DNA of 64,000 bases from Nocardia blacklockiae (GTDB lineage: Bacteria > Actinomycetota > Actinomycetes > Mycobacteriales > Mycobacteriaceae), in the NCBI RefSeq assembly GCF_015477355.1, contig NZ_JADLRJ010000002.1:744001-808000 (forward strand), read 5' to 3'. Of the stretch, positions 19,356 to 28,255 are shown piece after piece. Numbering within the stretch: the stretch's first letter is position 1; every line of letters begins with the position of its first letter. Under the pieces are notes generated by a model, which made no database searches, was not told the origin of the DNA, and worked only from the letters and a program-made list of their open reading frames with translations. Position numbers and translations under genes: made by a program.

Positions 19356-21077
19356 GTGGCTGCCTCCCGCGATTCCTCCGGAACCGAACCAGGTCCGTGG
19401 GACGGCGAGGAGTTCCCGCTCAATCGGCGGCACCCCGGCTACGACCGGTATCCGCCGCCTCCGAGTGCCCCGCCCCGCCGTCCGCTGCCGCCGCTGCCCG
19501 ACCGCGGCGGCGACCCCGACGTACCCGAATTCGTCACGCGCCGGTTGGCCGCCGGCCAGCCGCCTAACGACCTGCCCCCGCCGAACCCGCCGACCCGACC
19601 GCTGCCGCAGGAACCCGAGCCGCCGGCCGAGCCCCCGAAAGTGACCGGCCGCCAACGGGTCCCCCGCAAGCTGACGGTGACGCGGGTGGTGGCGATGCGC
19701 AGCATCGAACTCACCGAGAAGGGCTTCCACACCTTCCAGCGCGCGGCGAAGGCCGACGGCGCCGACCGGTCGGGCCTGACCGCGCTGGTGTACGCGACGA
19801 TGGCCAACTTCGCCCTCGACGCGGCCATCGCCGTCGCGCTCGCCAACACCCTGTTCTTCGCCAGTGCCACCGCCGAATCCAAATCCAAGGTGGCGCTGTA
19901 TCTGTTGATCACGATCGCCCCGTTCGCGGTCATCGCCCCGCTGATCGGCCCGCTGCTGGATCGGCTGCAGCACGGTCGCAGAGTGGCGCTGGCCAGTTCC
20001 TTCGCCGCGCGCGTGGTGATCGCGATCCTGCTGATCTTCAATGTCGACAGCTGGGCGCTGTATCCGCTCGCGCTGTGCATGATGATCCTGAGCAAATCGT
20101 TCGCGGTGCTCAAGAGCGCGGTGACGCCGCGCGTGCTGCCGCCGGATATCGATCTGGTGCGGACCAATTCCCGGTTGACGGTGTTCGGCCTGGTGGGCGG
20201 CACCCTCGGCGCGGGCGCGGTGGCCGGGCTGGTGGCCGCGGTCGCGGGTTCGCCGGGCGCGCTGGTGTTCGCGGCCCTGATCGCCTGTGCCGGGGCGTAT
20301 CTGAGTCTGCGCATCCCGTCGTGGGTGGAGGTCACCGAGGGCGAGGTGCCCGCGACGCTCGGCTACCACGGGTCCGATGCCCGCACCGCGGTGCTGGACA
20401 ACGGGCAGGCGGCGGTCAAGCCGAGCCGGCGGCGGCAGCCGCTGGGCCGCGCGGTGGTGACCGGGCTGTGGGGCAACGGCACGGTCCGGGTGCTCACCGG
20501 ATTCCTGACCTTCTACGTCGCCTTCGTCGCCAAGTCGACCGAGCATCGACCGGTGCAGCAGGCGGCGATGCTGGGCGTGGTGGGCGCCGCCGCGGCGATC
20601 GGCAACTTCGTCGGCAATGCCTCGGGCGCCCGCATGAAGCTGGGCCGCCCCGCGCTGATCGTGCTGCTCTGCACGGCCGCGTGCACGATCGTCGCGCTGT
20701 TCGCGATCTTCCTCGACAATCTGCTGGGCGCGGCCGCGGCGGCGCTGGTGGCGTCGGGCGCGAGCGCGCTGGCGAAGGTGTCGCTGGACGCCTCGATCCA
20801 GGACGATCTGCCGCCGGAGTCGATCGCGTCCGGTTTCGGCCGTTCGGAGACCGTGCTGCAGCTGGCCTGGGTGGTCGGCGGGGCCGGCGGCGTGCTGCTG
20901 CCGACGGTGTACTGGCAGGGTTTCGCCGTCGTGACCGCGGTGCTCGCGGTGGGACTGCTGCAGACCTACATCAGCTACCGTGGGCACTCGCTGCTACCCG
21001 GCCTGGGCGGTAAGCGGCCGCAGCACGCCAGGCAGGAATTTCCCCGGGTCGACGGCGACCCGGCCCCCTCCAACTGA
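19356..21077 (+). CDS. MFS-type membrane protein with Pro-rich N-terminal arm
   Basis: This protein of 573 residues starts with about 110 hydrophilic, Pro-rich residues. An MFS-like domain with about twelve membrane segments follows (for example DRLQHGRRVALASSFAARV after TM2). It corresponds by content and place to Rv0876c of M. tuberculosis, as I recall it. The substrate is unknown. The GTG start at 19356 follows the glutaminyl cyclase by 33 bases and the stop lies 27 bases before the DUF2771 gene, so the three probably form one transcript. Confidence 0.82.
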   Translation: MAASRDSSGTEPGPWDGEEFPLNRRHPGYDRYPPPPSAPPRRPLPPLPDRGGDPDVPEFVTRRLAAGQPPNDLPPPNPPTRPLPQEPEPPAEPPKVTGRQRVPRKLTVTRVVAMRSIELTEKGFHTFQRAAKADGADRSGLTALVYATMANFALDAAIAVALANTLFFASATAESKSKVALYLLITIAPFAVIAPLIGPLLDRLQHGRRVALASSFAARVVIAILLIFNVDSWALYPLALCMMILSKSFAVLKSAVTPRVLPPDIDLVRTNSRLTVFGLVGGTLGAGAVAGLVAAVAGSPGALVFAALIACAGAYLSLRIPSWVEVTEGEVPATLGYHGSDARTAVLDNGQAAVKPSRRRQPLGRAVVTGLWGNGTVRVLTGFLTFYVAFVAKSTEHRPVQQAAMLGVVGAAAAIGNFVGNASGARMKLGRPALIVLLCTAACTIVALFAIFLDNLLGAAAAALVASGASALAKVSLDASIQDDLPPESIASGFGRSETVLQLAWVVGGAGGVLLPTVYWQGFAVVTAVLAVGLLQTYISYRGHSLLPGLGGKRPQHARQEFPRVDGDPAPSN

Positions 21078-21104
21078 CCCGACGACCGACAGGAAGCACC
21101 CGCC

Positions 21105-21638
21105 ATGACCAAGCCCGGTACCCGCACGATCCTCGCCCTGGCGGTGGCTGCGGTACTCGTGGTCGTGGTGGCCGTCGCGGCCGTGGTCGCGGTGGCGGTG
21201 CACCGTGCCGACGAGCACGACCCGGAGATCACCGCCTACGCGCACGGCACCGCGGCGACCGTGCCGCCGTACCGCTACTGCACGGTCACCCAGTCGGACG
21301 CCAGCGGTCAATTGGGCTTGAAGTGCCGCGAAACCGCCACCACGGTCACCCTCGAAACACCGAACGGCGCACCCCTCCAGCTGTCCTTCCCCCGCCACAT
21401 CGCCGACGCCCCCTGGGTCATGGTGCTCGAATACGACCTCCCCGACGGCACTTCCGTCCAACGCCTGGCCTCCTACCGCGACTACGCGAAGGGCACCCTC
21501 GCCGTCACCGTCCCCTCCCGCCCCGAACCAGACCTCCGCCTAGCAGGCGTAGAAATCCAACTGGTAGTCCCCACCCGAGACGAAACAGGCACAGAATCCT
21601 TCGCCCCCTACCAGGCCTGGTCCATCCGAACCACCTGA
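21105..21638 (+). CDS. DUF2771 membrane-anchored extracellular protein
   Basis: This 177-residue protein has one N-terminal membrane helix (ILALAVAAVLVVVVAVAAVV) and an extracytoplasmic beta-rich domain. The Cys pair in YRYCTVTQSDASGQLGLKCRE and the ending VEIQLVVPTRDETGTESFAPYQAWSI fit the DUF2771 family. Function is unknown. The ATG at 21105 has AGGAAGC upstream. It is the last gene of the putative 18546-21638 unit and is followed by a large hairpin. Confidence 0.8.
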   Translation: MTKPGTRTILALAVAAVLVVVVAVAAVVAVAVHRADEHDPEITAYAHGTAATVPPYRYCTVTQSDASGQLGLKCRETATTVTLETPNGAPLQLSFPRHIADAPWVMVLEYDLPDGTSVQRLASYRDYAKGTLAVTVPSRPEPDLRLAGVEIQLVVPTRDETGTESFAPYQAWSIRTT

Positions 21639-21697
21639 TAAAACGCGACACCCCCGCATCGTCCCCCCGCACGGAGGGAGTCTTACGACCGACCGTT

Positions 21698-21781
21698 CGC
21701 GGCCGGCTCGCGTTTCGGCGGTCGAAGCGCACGCGCGAAGCGCAAGTCTCGACCGCCGAAACGCGAGCCATCAAGGCCGCG
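21698..21781. repeat. Long inverted repeat between convergent genes
   Basis: The left arm 21705-21725 (starting GGCTCGCGTTTCGGCGG) and the right arm 21749-21769 are exact reverse complements over 21 bases, with a 23-base loop. CGCGGCC (21698-21704) and GGCCGCG (21775-21781) extend the stem after a 5-base bulge. It lies between the convergent DUF2771 and cold-shock genes and could be a bidirectional terminator or a palindromic mobile repeat. Confidence 0.85.
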
Positions 21782-21834
21782 AACACGCGGCGCCGAAGGC
21801 GACGCCAAAAACACAGCCCGTCTCATACACCCAA

Positions 21835-21950
21835 ATGCGAGCCACAACCCTCTGCCCCGAGGCGAGCCACAGGCCCCTCTCCCGAGACAAGCCACAAGCT
21901 CCTGTCCCGAGGCGACCCACAAACTCCTGCCCCGGGGCAAGCCCCCGAAC
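21835..21950. repeat. Imperfect direct repeats, about 28 bp
   Basis: Four degenerate units repeat the pattern CCGAGGCGAGCCACAA (variants at about 21835, 21860, 21888 and 21916), each a little under 30 bases apart. They fill most of the remaining gap before the cold-shock gene stop. No ORF here is convincing. Confidence 0.55.
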
Positions 21951-21957
21951 CGCCCAA

Positions 21958-22371
21958 TCAGCTATCCAGCTCCCGAGCCACCCCCCGAACCACCTCCGCA
22001 ATCCGCTGAGCAGTCTTCCGATCCGGATACTTCCCCTTACGCAGATCCGGCTGCACCTTCGCCTCCAGCAGCGTGATCATGTCCTCGATCAGCCCGTGCA
22101 GATCGTCCGGCGCCTTGCGGGGATGCGCGGCGGGCTCCTTGCGGGCCTGCGCCCCGCGCACCGACGGCAGCGGCTCCAGGAGTTTGAGGCTCAGCGCCTG
22201 CGGGCCGCGGCGGCCGGCGGCCATCCCGAATTCCACTCGTTGCCCGGGCTTCAACGCCTCGACACCCTTGGGCAACGCAGACGACCGAACATAGACGTCC
22301 TCACCCTCGTCCTGGGAAAGGAAGCCGAAGCCCTTTTCGACGTCGTACCACTTCACCCTGCCGGTCGGCAC
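21958..22371 (-). CDS. cspB: Cold-shock domain protein with C-terminal extension
   Basis: This 137-residue protein has an N-terminal cold-shock domain: [30 protein letters not shown] (about 3-33), holding RNP1 (KGFGFL) and an RNP2-like block (VYVRSSAL). A helical extension of about 70 residues ends [21 protein letters not shown]. The extended form matches mycobacterial CspB (Rv0871), not the 67-residue CspA. It likely binds single-stranded nucleic acid. GTG 22371 gives PTGRVKW; GTG 22380 is the alternative start. Confidence 0.87.
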   Translation of the reverse strand: MPTGRVKWYDVEKGFGFLSQDEGEDVYVRSSALPKGVEALKPGQRVEFGMAAGRRGPQALSLKLLEPLPSVRGAQARKEPAAHPRKAPDDLHGLIEDMITLLEAKVQPDLRKGKYPDRKTAQRIAEVVRGVARELDS

Positions 22372-22551
22372 TGCGCTCACCCGTTCGTCATCGATGCCCG
22401 GACCTCCCGGGCACAACCGTTGTCCCGGAGTCGATTCCGGAACTCGTCTCTGTGCGAAAAGAACGCGCCCTACACAGCTATGCAGGACGCGATTGCCATC
22501 GAGTCTACCCCGGTGCGGATGCGGTGAGCACACCAGTTTTACGGTGCAGCA

Positions 22552-22785
22552 ATGCCCGAGACTCCTTCGCACCGCCCGCCGCGCCGGTCCGGCGATCCGC
22601 TGATGTACCTCGCCCTGGGCCTGTTCGCGGTCGGTGTGCTGGCGGTGGTCGCCATCTTCCTCACGCCGGTGTTCACCGACGGCGAGCCGGGGCTGTGGCT
22701 GTATCTGGTCGCGATGATCGGGACGCCGCTGGGGTTGCTTCTGGCGTTGATCTTCGCGCTGTGGTCGGGCCGCCGCACGCGGTAG
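22552..22785 (+). CDS. Small two-helix membrane protein
   Basis: This 77-residue protein has two membrane helices ([20 protein letters not shown] and [24 protein letters not shown]), a Pro/Arg-rich start and an Arg-rich end (SGRRTR). I do not recognise the family. It starts at ATG 22552, divergent from cspB across 180 bases, and precedes the rpfA control region. Confidence 0.7.
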   Translation: MPETPSHRPPRRSGDPLMYLALGLFAVGVLAVVAIFLTPVFTDGEPGLWLYLVAMIGTPLGLLLALIFALWSGRRTR

Positions 22786-22822
22786 CCACCCCGTATTTGC
22801 CCAGTTCGTTACCCGAGTACAC

Positions 22823-22840
22823 ATGTGATTCTCGTCACAT
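22823..22840. promoter_or_regulatory. CRP-type cAMP receptor site upstream of rpfA
   Basis: ATGTGATTCTCGTCACAT is a perfect 18-base palindrome with the TGTGA-N6-TCACA form recognised by CRP proteins. It lies about 430 bases before the rpfA start and upstream of the riboswitch, so it is placed for promoter control. In M. tuberculosis, rpfA is a known target of CRP (Rv3676), which fits well. Confidence 0.8.
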
Positions 22841-22987
22841 CACGGTACGGTCACGGGACGGTCACAACCGATGCATCACCGGGACACGCCGCACTCACCT
22901 GCGCAGACGCCAGACGGAAGGTGTTGCGCCAGACCGTGACCCGGCCGTACACGCCGGTTACCAAATGGTGATTTTTCGCGGCATTCG

Positions 22988-23907
<920 letters not shown>

Positions 23908-23930
23908 GCCTCGGCACCCACAGCTACGAC

Positions 23931-23963
23931 AAGGCCCCCGCACCTCAGTGGTGCGGGGGCCTT
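23931..23963. terminator. Bidirectional terminator between rpfA and small gene
   Basis: A perfect 14-bp stem, AAGGCCCCCGCACC and its complement, surrounds the loop TCAGT. It lies between the convergent rpfA and the 62-residue gene and starts 23 bases after the rpfA stop. There is no long T-run on either side. Confidence 0.85.
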
Positions 23964-23976
23964 GTCGTCGAGCCGG

Positions 23977-24165
23977 TCAGCGGTTGATGACCGTGCGCGG
24001 GTGCACGTAGGGCACCTCTTCGGCAGGCACCGGAAATTCGGTGTCCTCCCCGTAGGGCGAGAGCCCACCGGAACGGGTCGACGACAGTTCCGTCACCGCG
24101 TGGTCGCCGTTGGCGACCTTGGGCCAGCCATTGTCGACATAAGGTTTCTTCGATTTGTTCACCAC
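23977..24165 (-). CDS. Small hypothetical protein, 62 residues
   Basis: This short soluble protein starts at tandem GTG codons (24165/24162) with VNKSKKPYVDNGWPKVANGD and ends FPVPAEEVPYVHPRTVINR. The composition is natural for a protein and unlike the Arg-rich shadow frames. It ends 13 bases from the rpfA terminator. CAGAAT about 8 bases upstream of the GTG may be a -10 element of a leaderless transcript. I do not recognise the family. It is divergent from the helicase-associated gene. Confidence 0.65.
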   Translation of the reverse strand: MVNKSKKPYVDNGWPKVANGDHAVTELSSTRSGGLSPYGEDTEFPVPAEEVPYVHPRTVINR

Positions 24166-24264
24166 GGCCCAATTCTGGCATGGAACCGTTCGGTCGCGTC
24201 CGCCCGCCGCCCGTGTGTGACGGCGGGCCAGCGGCGGTCCGCGCCCGGCCGTACGCTGGATGGG

Positions 24265-26619
24265 ATGACCACGACCGACGACGCACCCCGGGCCGGGGAT
24301 GAGCACCCCGCGACACCGCCCGGCTCCGGTTCGGCCGCCGTCGCGTCGCTCGCCGACTGGCTCTCCGCGCGCACCGACGACGAACTGGTGGCACTGCTCG
24401 AACTCCGGCCCGATCTCGCTGTCCCGCTGCCGTCCTCGATGTCCATCCTGGCGGCGCGGGCCGAGCAGCGCGCCTCGGTGCTGCGTGCCACCGACGATCT
24501 CGACACCCTCGTCTTCGCGGTCGTGGAGACGCTGGCGATCCACGGCGCGGCCGTGCCCGACCGCCGCGCGGCCCCGCTCCCCCGCGCCCGGCTGCACGAG
24601 TTGCTCGCCGACCGGGTGACGCCGCAGGCCGTCGACGCCGCCGTCGCCCAGCTGACCGCCCGCGCCCTCGTCTGGGGTACCGACGAGCTGTATCTGGCGG
24701 CCGCCGCCAAGGACGCCTTGCCGTGGCCGCTGGGCAGCACCACCGAGATCCCCGACGCACTCACCGAACCCGAGATCGTCGCGGCCCTGGGCGATCTCGG
24801 CTCGGCGGAACGGGCCCTTCTGGACAAGCTCGCGACCACCGGGCCGCGCGGGCGCACGCGCGACGCCGCCCCGGGCACGCCGCCCGACCGCCCGATCCAG
24901 CGCCTGCTGGCCGCCCAGCTGCTCAACTGGGTCGACGAGGAGACGGTCGAACTGCCGCCCGCGGTCGGTCAGGTGCTGCGCCGGGAGCCGGTCACGGACC
25001 CGCACGCGCTGCTGCCGCCCGAGCCGAGTCCCGCCGAGCACACCGCCGCCGACACCAACGCCGCCGCCGCGACCGAGGTGGGCGAGCTGCTGCGGCACAG
25101 CGCCGACATCATCGAGGTGCTGGAGCAGGCGCCCGCACCGGCGCTGCGCTCGGGCGGGCTCGGCGTGCGCGAATTGCGCCGCGTCACAAAGAACACCGGC
25201 ATCGACGAAGCTCGCATCGGCCTGCTGGTCGAGGTCTTGGCGGCGGCCCGCCTGCTGGACAAGGGCACCCCGGAACCGCCCCCGCAGACCGATACCGTCG
25301 ACGACTTCTGGGCGCCGACCGCGGCCGTCGACGGCTGGCTGGACGGCCCGCCCGCGCGGCGCTGGGTGGTGCTCGCGCAGGCCTGGCTGGAACTCGACCG
25401 GTTCCCGTGGATGATCGGCCGGCGCGACGCGAACGACAAGCCGCTGGCCGCGCTGTCGCTCGAGCTGCGCAACGTGCACGCGGTCCGGGACCGGCAGGCC
25501 GTGCTGGCTCTGCTCGCCGAGCAGCCCGCCGGCGCCGCGCTGTCGCCGGCGGACATCGCGCGCGTGCTGGCGTGGCGGCAACCGCGCTGGCGCAGGCACT
25601 TTCGCACCGAGGCGGTGGAGCGCACGCTCGCGGAGGCGGGCGCGCTGGGCCTGGTGGGGCGCGGCGCCCTCACTTCGGCGGGCCGGGCGCTGCTGCACGG
25701 CAGTCCGGCCGACGCGGAGGCCGAGATGGCGGCCGCCCTGCCCGATCCCGTCGATCACGTGCTGGTGCAGGCGGATCTGACGATCATCGCGCCGGGACCG
25801 CTGGTGCCGGATCTGCAGAGCCGCATCGCCCTGGTCGCCGACGTCGAATCGGCAGGCGCCGCGACGGTGTACCGGATCGGCGAGTCGTCGGTGCGGCGCG
25901 CACTCGACGCCGGGATGACGGCGGCGGAACTGCATCAGCTGTTCACCGCGCACTCGCGCACGCCGGTGCCGCAGTCGCTGACCTATCTGATCGACGACGT
26001 CGCCCGCCGGCACGGACGGCTGCGGGCCGGCATGGCCCAGTCCTTCGTGCGCAGCGAGGATCCGGCGCTGCTGGCCGAGGTGCTGGCCACGCCGGTCGCC
26101 GAGCAGCTGGCGCTGCGGGCGGTCGCGCCGACCGTGGCCATCTCGCAGGCCTCGCTCGGCGAGGTGCTCGAACAGCTGCGCGGCGCGGGATTCGCACCGG
26201 CGGGCGAGGATTCGTCGGGCTCGATCGTCGATCTGCGCCCGCGCGGGGCCCGCATCGCGGCCCGCGCCAACGCCCGCCAGGCGTGGCGGCCGACCCCGCC
26301 CAGCACCGAGCAACTGCGGCTGCTGGTGTCGGAACTGCGCGCCGGGGAGAAGGCCGCGCAGGCCCGGTCCGGGCAGGCGGTCCGTTCGGACGGTTCGCGC
26401 AACAGCACCGCGGCGACCATGGCGCTGCTGCAGTTGGCGGCCCGGGTGCGGCGGCCCGTGCACATCGGTTACGTGGATGCTCAGGGCATCGCCAGCCAGC
26501 GGGTGGTGGAGCCGCTGAAGGTGGCGGGCGGGCAACTCGACGCCCTCGACCCGGTGACGGGCGCGGTGCGGCATTTCGTGCTGCACCGCATCGCGTCGGT
26601 GGCGCTGGTCGACCAATAG
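24265..26619 (+). CDS. Helicase-associated protein (XPB/Ssl2-like)
   Basis: This 784-residue protein corresponds to Rv0862c-type proteins, whose C-terminus carries the helicase_C_3 (XPB/Ssl2-like) domain. No Walker motifs are seen, so it is not itself an ATPase. The N-terminal part has a helical ADWLSARTDDELVALLELRPDL segment common in this family. The middle has several winged-helix-like segments. The region from about 530 to 680 (DHVLVQADLTIIAPGPLVPDL...) fits the XPB-like domain. The C-terminus (RPVHIGYVDAQGIASQRVVEPLKVAGGQL) resembles a WYL-type domain. It likely works with the XPB helicase encoded 4.5 kb downstream. The ATG at 24265 gives MTTTDDAPRAGD. Confidence 0.85.
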   Translation: MTTTDDAPRAGDEHPATPPGSGSAAVASLADWLSARTDDELVALLELRPDLAVPLPSSMSILAARAEQRASVLRATDDLDTLVFAVVETLAIHGAAVPDRRAAPLPRARLHELLADRVTPQAVDAAVAQLTARALVWGTDELYLAAAAKDALPWPLGSTTEIPDALTEPEIVAALGDLGSAERALLDKLATTGPRGRTRDAAPGTPPDRPIQRLLAAQLLNWVDEETVELPPAVGQVLRREPVTDPHALLPPEPSPAEHTAADTNAAAATEVGELLRHSADIIEVLEQAPAPALRSGGLGVRELRRVTKNTGIDEARIGLLVEVLAAARLLDKGTPEPPPQTDTVDDFWAPTAAVDGWLDGPPARRWVVLAQAWLELDRFPWMIGRRDANDKPLAALSLELRNVHAVRDRQAVLALLAEQPAGAALSPADIARVLAWRQPRWRRHFRTEAVERTLAEAGALGLVGRGALTSAGRALLHGSPADAEAEMAAALPDPVDHVLVQADLTIIAPGPLVPDLQSRIALVADVESAGAATVYRIGESSVRRALDAGMTAAELHQLFTAHSRTPVPQSLTYLIDDVARRHGRLRAGMAQSFVRSEDPALLAEVLATPVAEQLALRAVAPTVAISQASLGEVLEQLRGAGFAPAGEDSSGSIVDLRPRGARIAARANARQAWRPTPPSTEQLRLLVSELRAGEKAAQARSGQAVRSDGSRNSTAATMALLQLAARVRRPVHIGYVDAQGIASQRVVEPLKVAGGQLDALDPVTGAVRHFVLHRIASVALVDQ

Positions 26620-26624
26620 GCCGC

Positions 26625-27149
26625 TCAGAGTTTGGGATTGACCATGCAGAACGTGGTCGCGGGCGCGGACAGCAGCAGGAATGTCGCGTCCGCGGCGCAC
26701 AGGGCGGCATCGGTGCGGCCGTCCACCCGCGCGACCACCCGGACCGTGGCCTCCGGCGCCTCGCAGTCCGCGTAGGCGAAGCCGGTGTCACGGTCCCGGT
26801 GGTAGCAGCTGCCCTGCACGAGATCCGGTGCCAGACAGAGGAATACGGTGGTGCCGCCCTGGAAGGTCTCCTCGTAGGAGGAGTACTCGGCGCCGCAGTC
26901 GACCTTCGTCGGCGATGTCGACATCACCCGGTACACAGCGCGTTTCGTGCCGCACTCGACCGGCTCGGTGTCGGAGTCGGTGGTCGAGGCGGCGCGGACG
27001 TCGAGGCAGTCACCGACCTGCGCTCGCGCGGTCTCGGATCGGCTCGCCTCCCGCACCACCGAGCAGCCCGCCACCACCGCGACACCCATCGCCACCGCGA
27101 AGAGGCGGACCCCCACGCGCCACGTGAACCGAAAACGCCTCTCGCCCAA
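26625..27149 (-). CDS. Putative secreted lipoprotein
   Basis: This protein of about 174 residues has a lipoprotein signal ending in the lipobox VVAGC (LFAVAMGVAVVAGCSVV). Its mature part has seven further Cys that likely pair (VGDCLDV, VECGTK, VDCGAE, FLCLAP, GSCYHRD, ADCEAP, ALCAAD), plus FCMVNPKL at the end. The start is uncertain: TTG 27149 (GERRFRFTWRVGVRLF) or GTG 27116. The VGDCLDV motif is shared with septum-formation-type and other actinobacterial surface lipoproteins. It is convergent with the helicase-associated gene, five bases apart. Function is unknown. Confidence 0.72.
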   Translation of the reverse strand: MGERRFRFTWRVGVRLFAVAMGVAVVAGCSVVREASRSETARAQVGDCLDVRAASTTDSDTEPVECGTKRAVYRVMSTSPTKVDCGAEYSSYEETFQGGTTVFLCLAPDLVQGSCYHRDRDTGFAYADCEAPEATVRVVARVDGRTDAALCAADATFLLLSAPATTFCMVNPKL

Positions 27150-27205
27150 CCGATCACAGCCTTCGTGACGGTGGCGAGAATCTTCCCCCGCCGCGGCCCG
27201 CGGAC

Positions 27206-27301
27206 TCAGCGCAGCAGACCCAGGCCGTACATGGCCAGCAGGTTGAAGTTGAGCATCCGCGGCAGAAAGCCGGTCAGCAGCTGCAGTTCGAAGAGGTTCA
27301 C
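27206..27301 (-). CDS. Candidate 31-residue hydrophobic peptide
   Basis: A GTG at 27301 with AAAGGG about eight bases upstream opens a 31-codon frame. It begins MNLFELQLLTGFLPRMLNF and ends MYGLGLLR, followed by TGA. The composition (Leu, Phe, Met, Asn) is strikingly unlike the Arg/Ala/Pro output of random frames in this DNA. It could form one amphipathic or membrane helix. It lies between the lipoprotein gene, on the same strand 56 bases downstream, and a divergent coiled-coil gene. Function is unknown. Confidence 0.6.
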   Translation of the reverse strand: MNLFELQLLTGFLPRMLNFNLLAMYGLGLLR

Positions 27302-27392
27302 GGTCGTACCCTTTCACGCTCTGCCCGCACCATACCCGCGCGGATCGTGATCTTAGGTCGATATCGGTGACCGAATCGTTACGCTCGGCACC

Positions 27393-28247
27393 ATGACACT
27401 CGAGGAGGTCACCCGCCGGCTCTACGCGCTCGATCCCGCACAGTTCACCGCCGCGCGCGACGAACAGGCGAAAGCCGCCCGCGCGGACGGGGACCGGCAG
27501 CTCGCGACCGCGATCGGCAAGCTGCGCCGGCCGACCGTCGCGGCGTGGGCGGTGAACCTGCTGGCGCACGAGGCGCCCGACGAGGTCACGTCGCTACTGG
27601 AGCTGGGTGCGGCACTGCGCGAGGCCCAGCGCCGGCTGTCCGGCGACCAGCTGCGCGAGCTGACCACACAGCGCCAGCAGGTGGTGAACGCGCTGGCGCG
27701 CCGGGCCGGGCAGCTCGCCGAGGGGCACGACCGCACGCTCGGCGAGACGGTCCTGCGCGAGGTGGGCCAGACCCTGCACGCGGCGCTGGCCGATCCCGCC
27801 GTGGCCGACCAGGTGCGCGACGGGACGCTGACCGCCGCCGCGAACTACGAGGGCTTCGGTCCCGCCGGACCCGAACTGGCGGCGGTGCCCGATCGCGCCG
27901 AGACGCCGCCCGAGCCGAAGCGCACCGGACGCGCGCGCAAGACCACCGGCGAGGAGCGCGACGCGGCGGCCCGGCAGGAACTCGACGACGCGCGCGAAGC
28001 CCTCGAATCCGCGCGCGAGGCAAAGGATTCCGCGGCCGCCGAACTCGACCGGGCCACCGCGAACCTAGGCGCGGCGGACGAGCGGATCACCGCTCTGCGC
28101 GCGGAACTCGACCGGGCCGAGGAGCAGCGCCGCTTCGCCGCGGCGGCGGAACGCTCGGCCCAGGAGGCCCTGCACAAGGCCGAGCGGCAGCTGGATCGTG
28201 TCGAACGCTGGGTCGAGAAGGCGCGGTCCCGCGTCTCCGAGGAATAG
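27393..28247 (+). CDS. Coiled-coil hypothetical protein
   Basis: This soluble protein of 284 residues has no signal. The N-terminal part (1-150) is helical, with the pattern LYALDPAQFTAARDEQAKAARADGDRQLA and KLRRPTVAAWAVNLLA, seen in a widespread but uncharacterised actinobacterial family. After a basic Pro/Lys linker (about 170-190), residues 190-284 form a long Ala/Glu/Arg coiled coil. It starts at ATG 27393 and is convergent with the M1 peptidase, eight bases apart. Function is unknown. Confidence 0.8.
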   Translation: MTLEEVTRRLYALDPAQFTAARDEQAKAARADGDRQLATAIGKLRRPTVAAWAVNLLAHEAPDEVTSLLELGAALREAQRRLSGDQLRELTTQRQQVVNALARRAGQLAEGHDRTLGETVLREVGQTLHAALADPAVADQVRDGTLTAAANYEGFGPAGPELAAVPDRAETPPEPKRTGRARKTTGEERDAAARQELDDAREALESAREAKDSAAAELDRATANLGAADERITALRAELDRAEEQRRFAAAAERSAQEALHKAERQLDRVERWVEKARSRVSEE

Positions 28248-28255
28248 CCCGCGCC

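Noticed and set aside
23977-26700. A 907-codon open frame on the minus strand
   Set aside because: It is antisense to the helicase-associated gene and Arg/His/Gln-rich; only its last 62 codons (23977-24165) look like a real gene.
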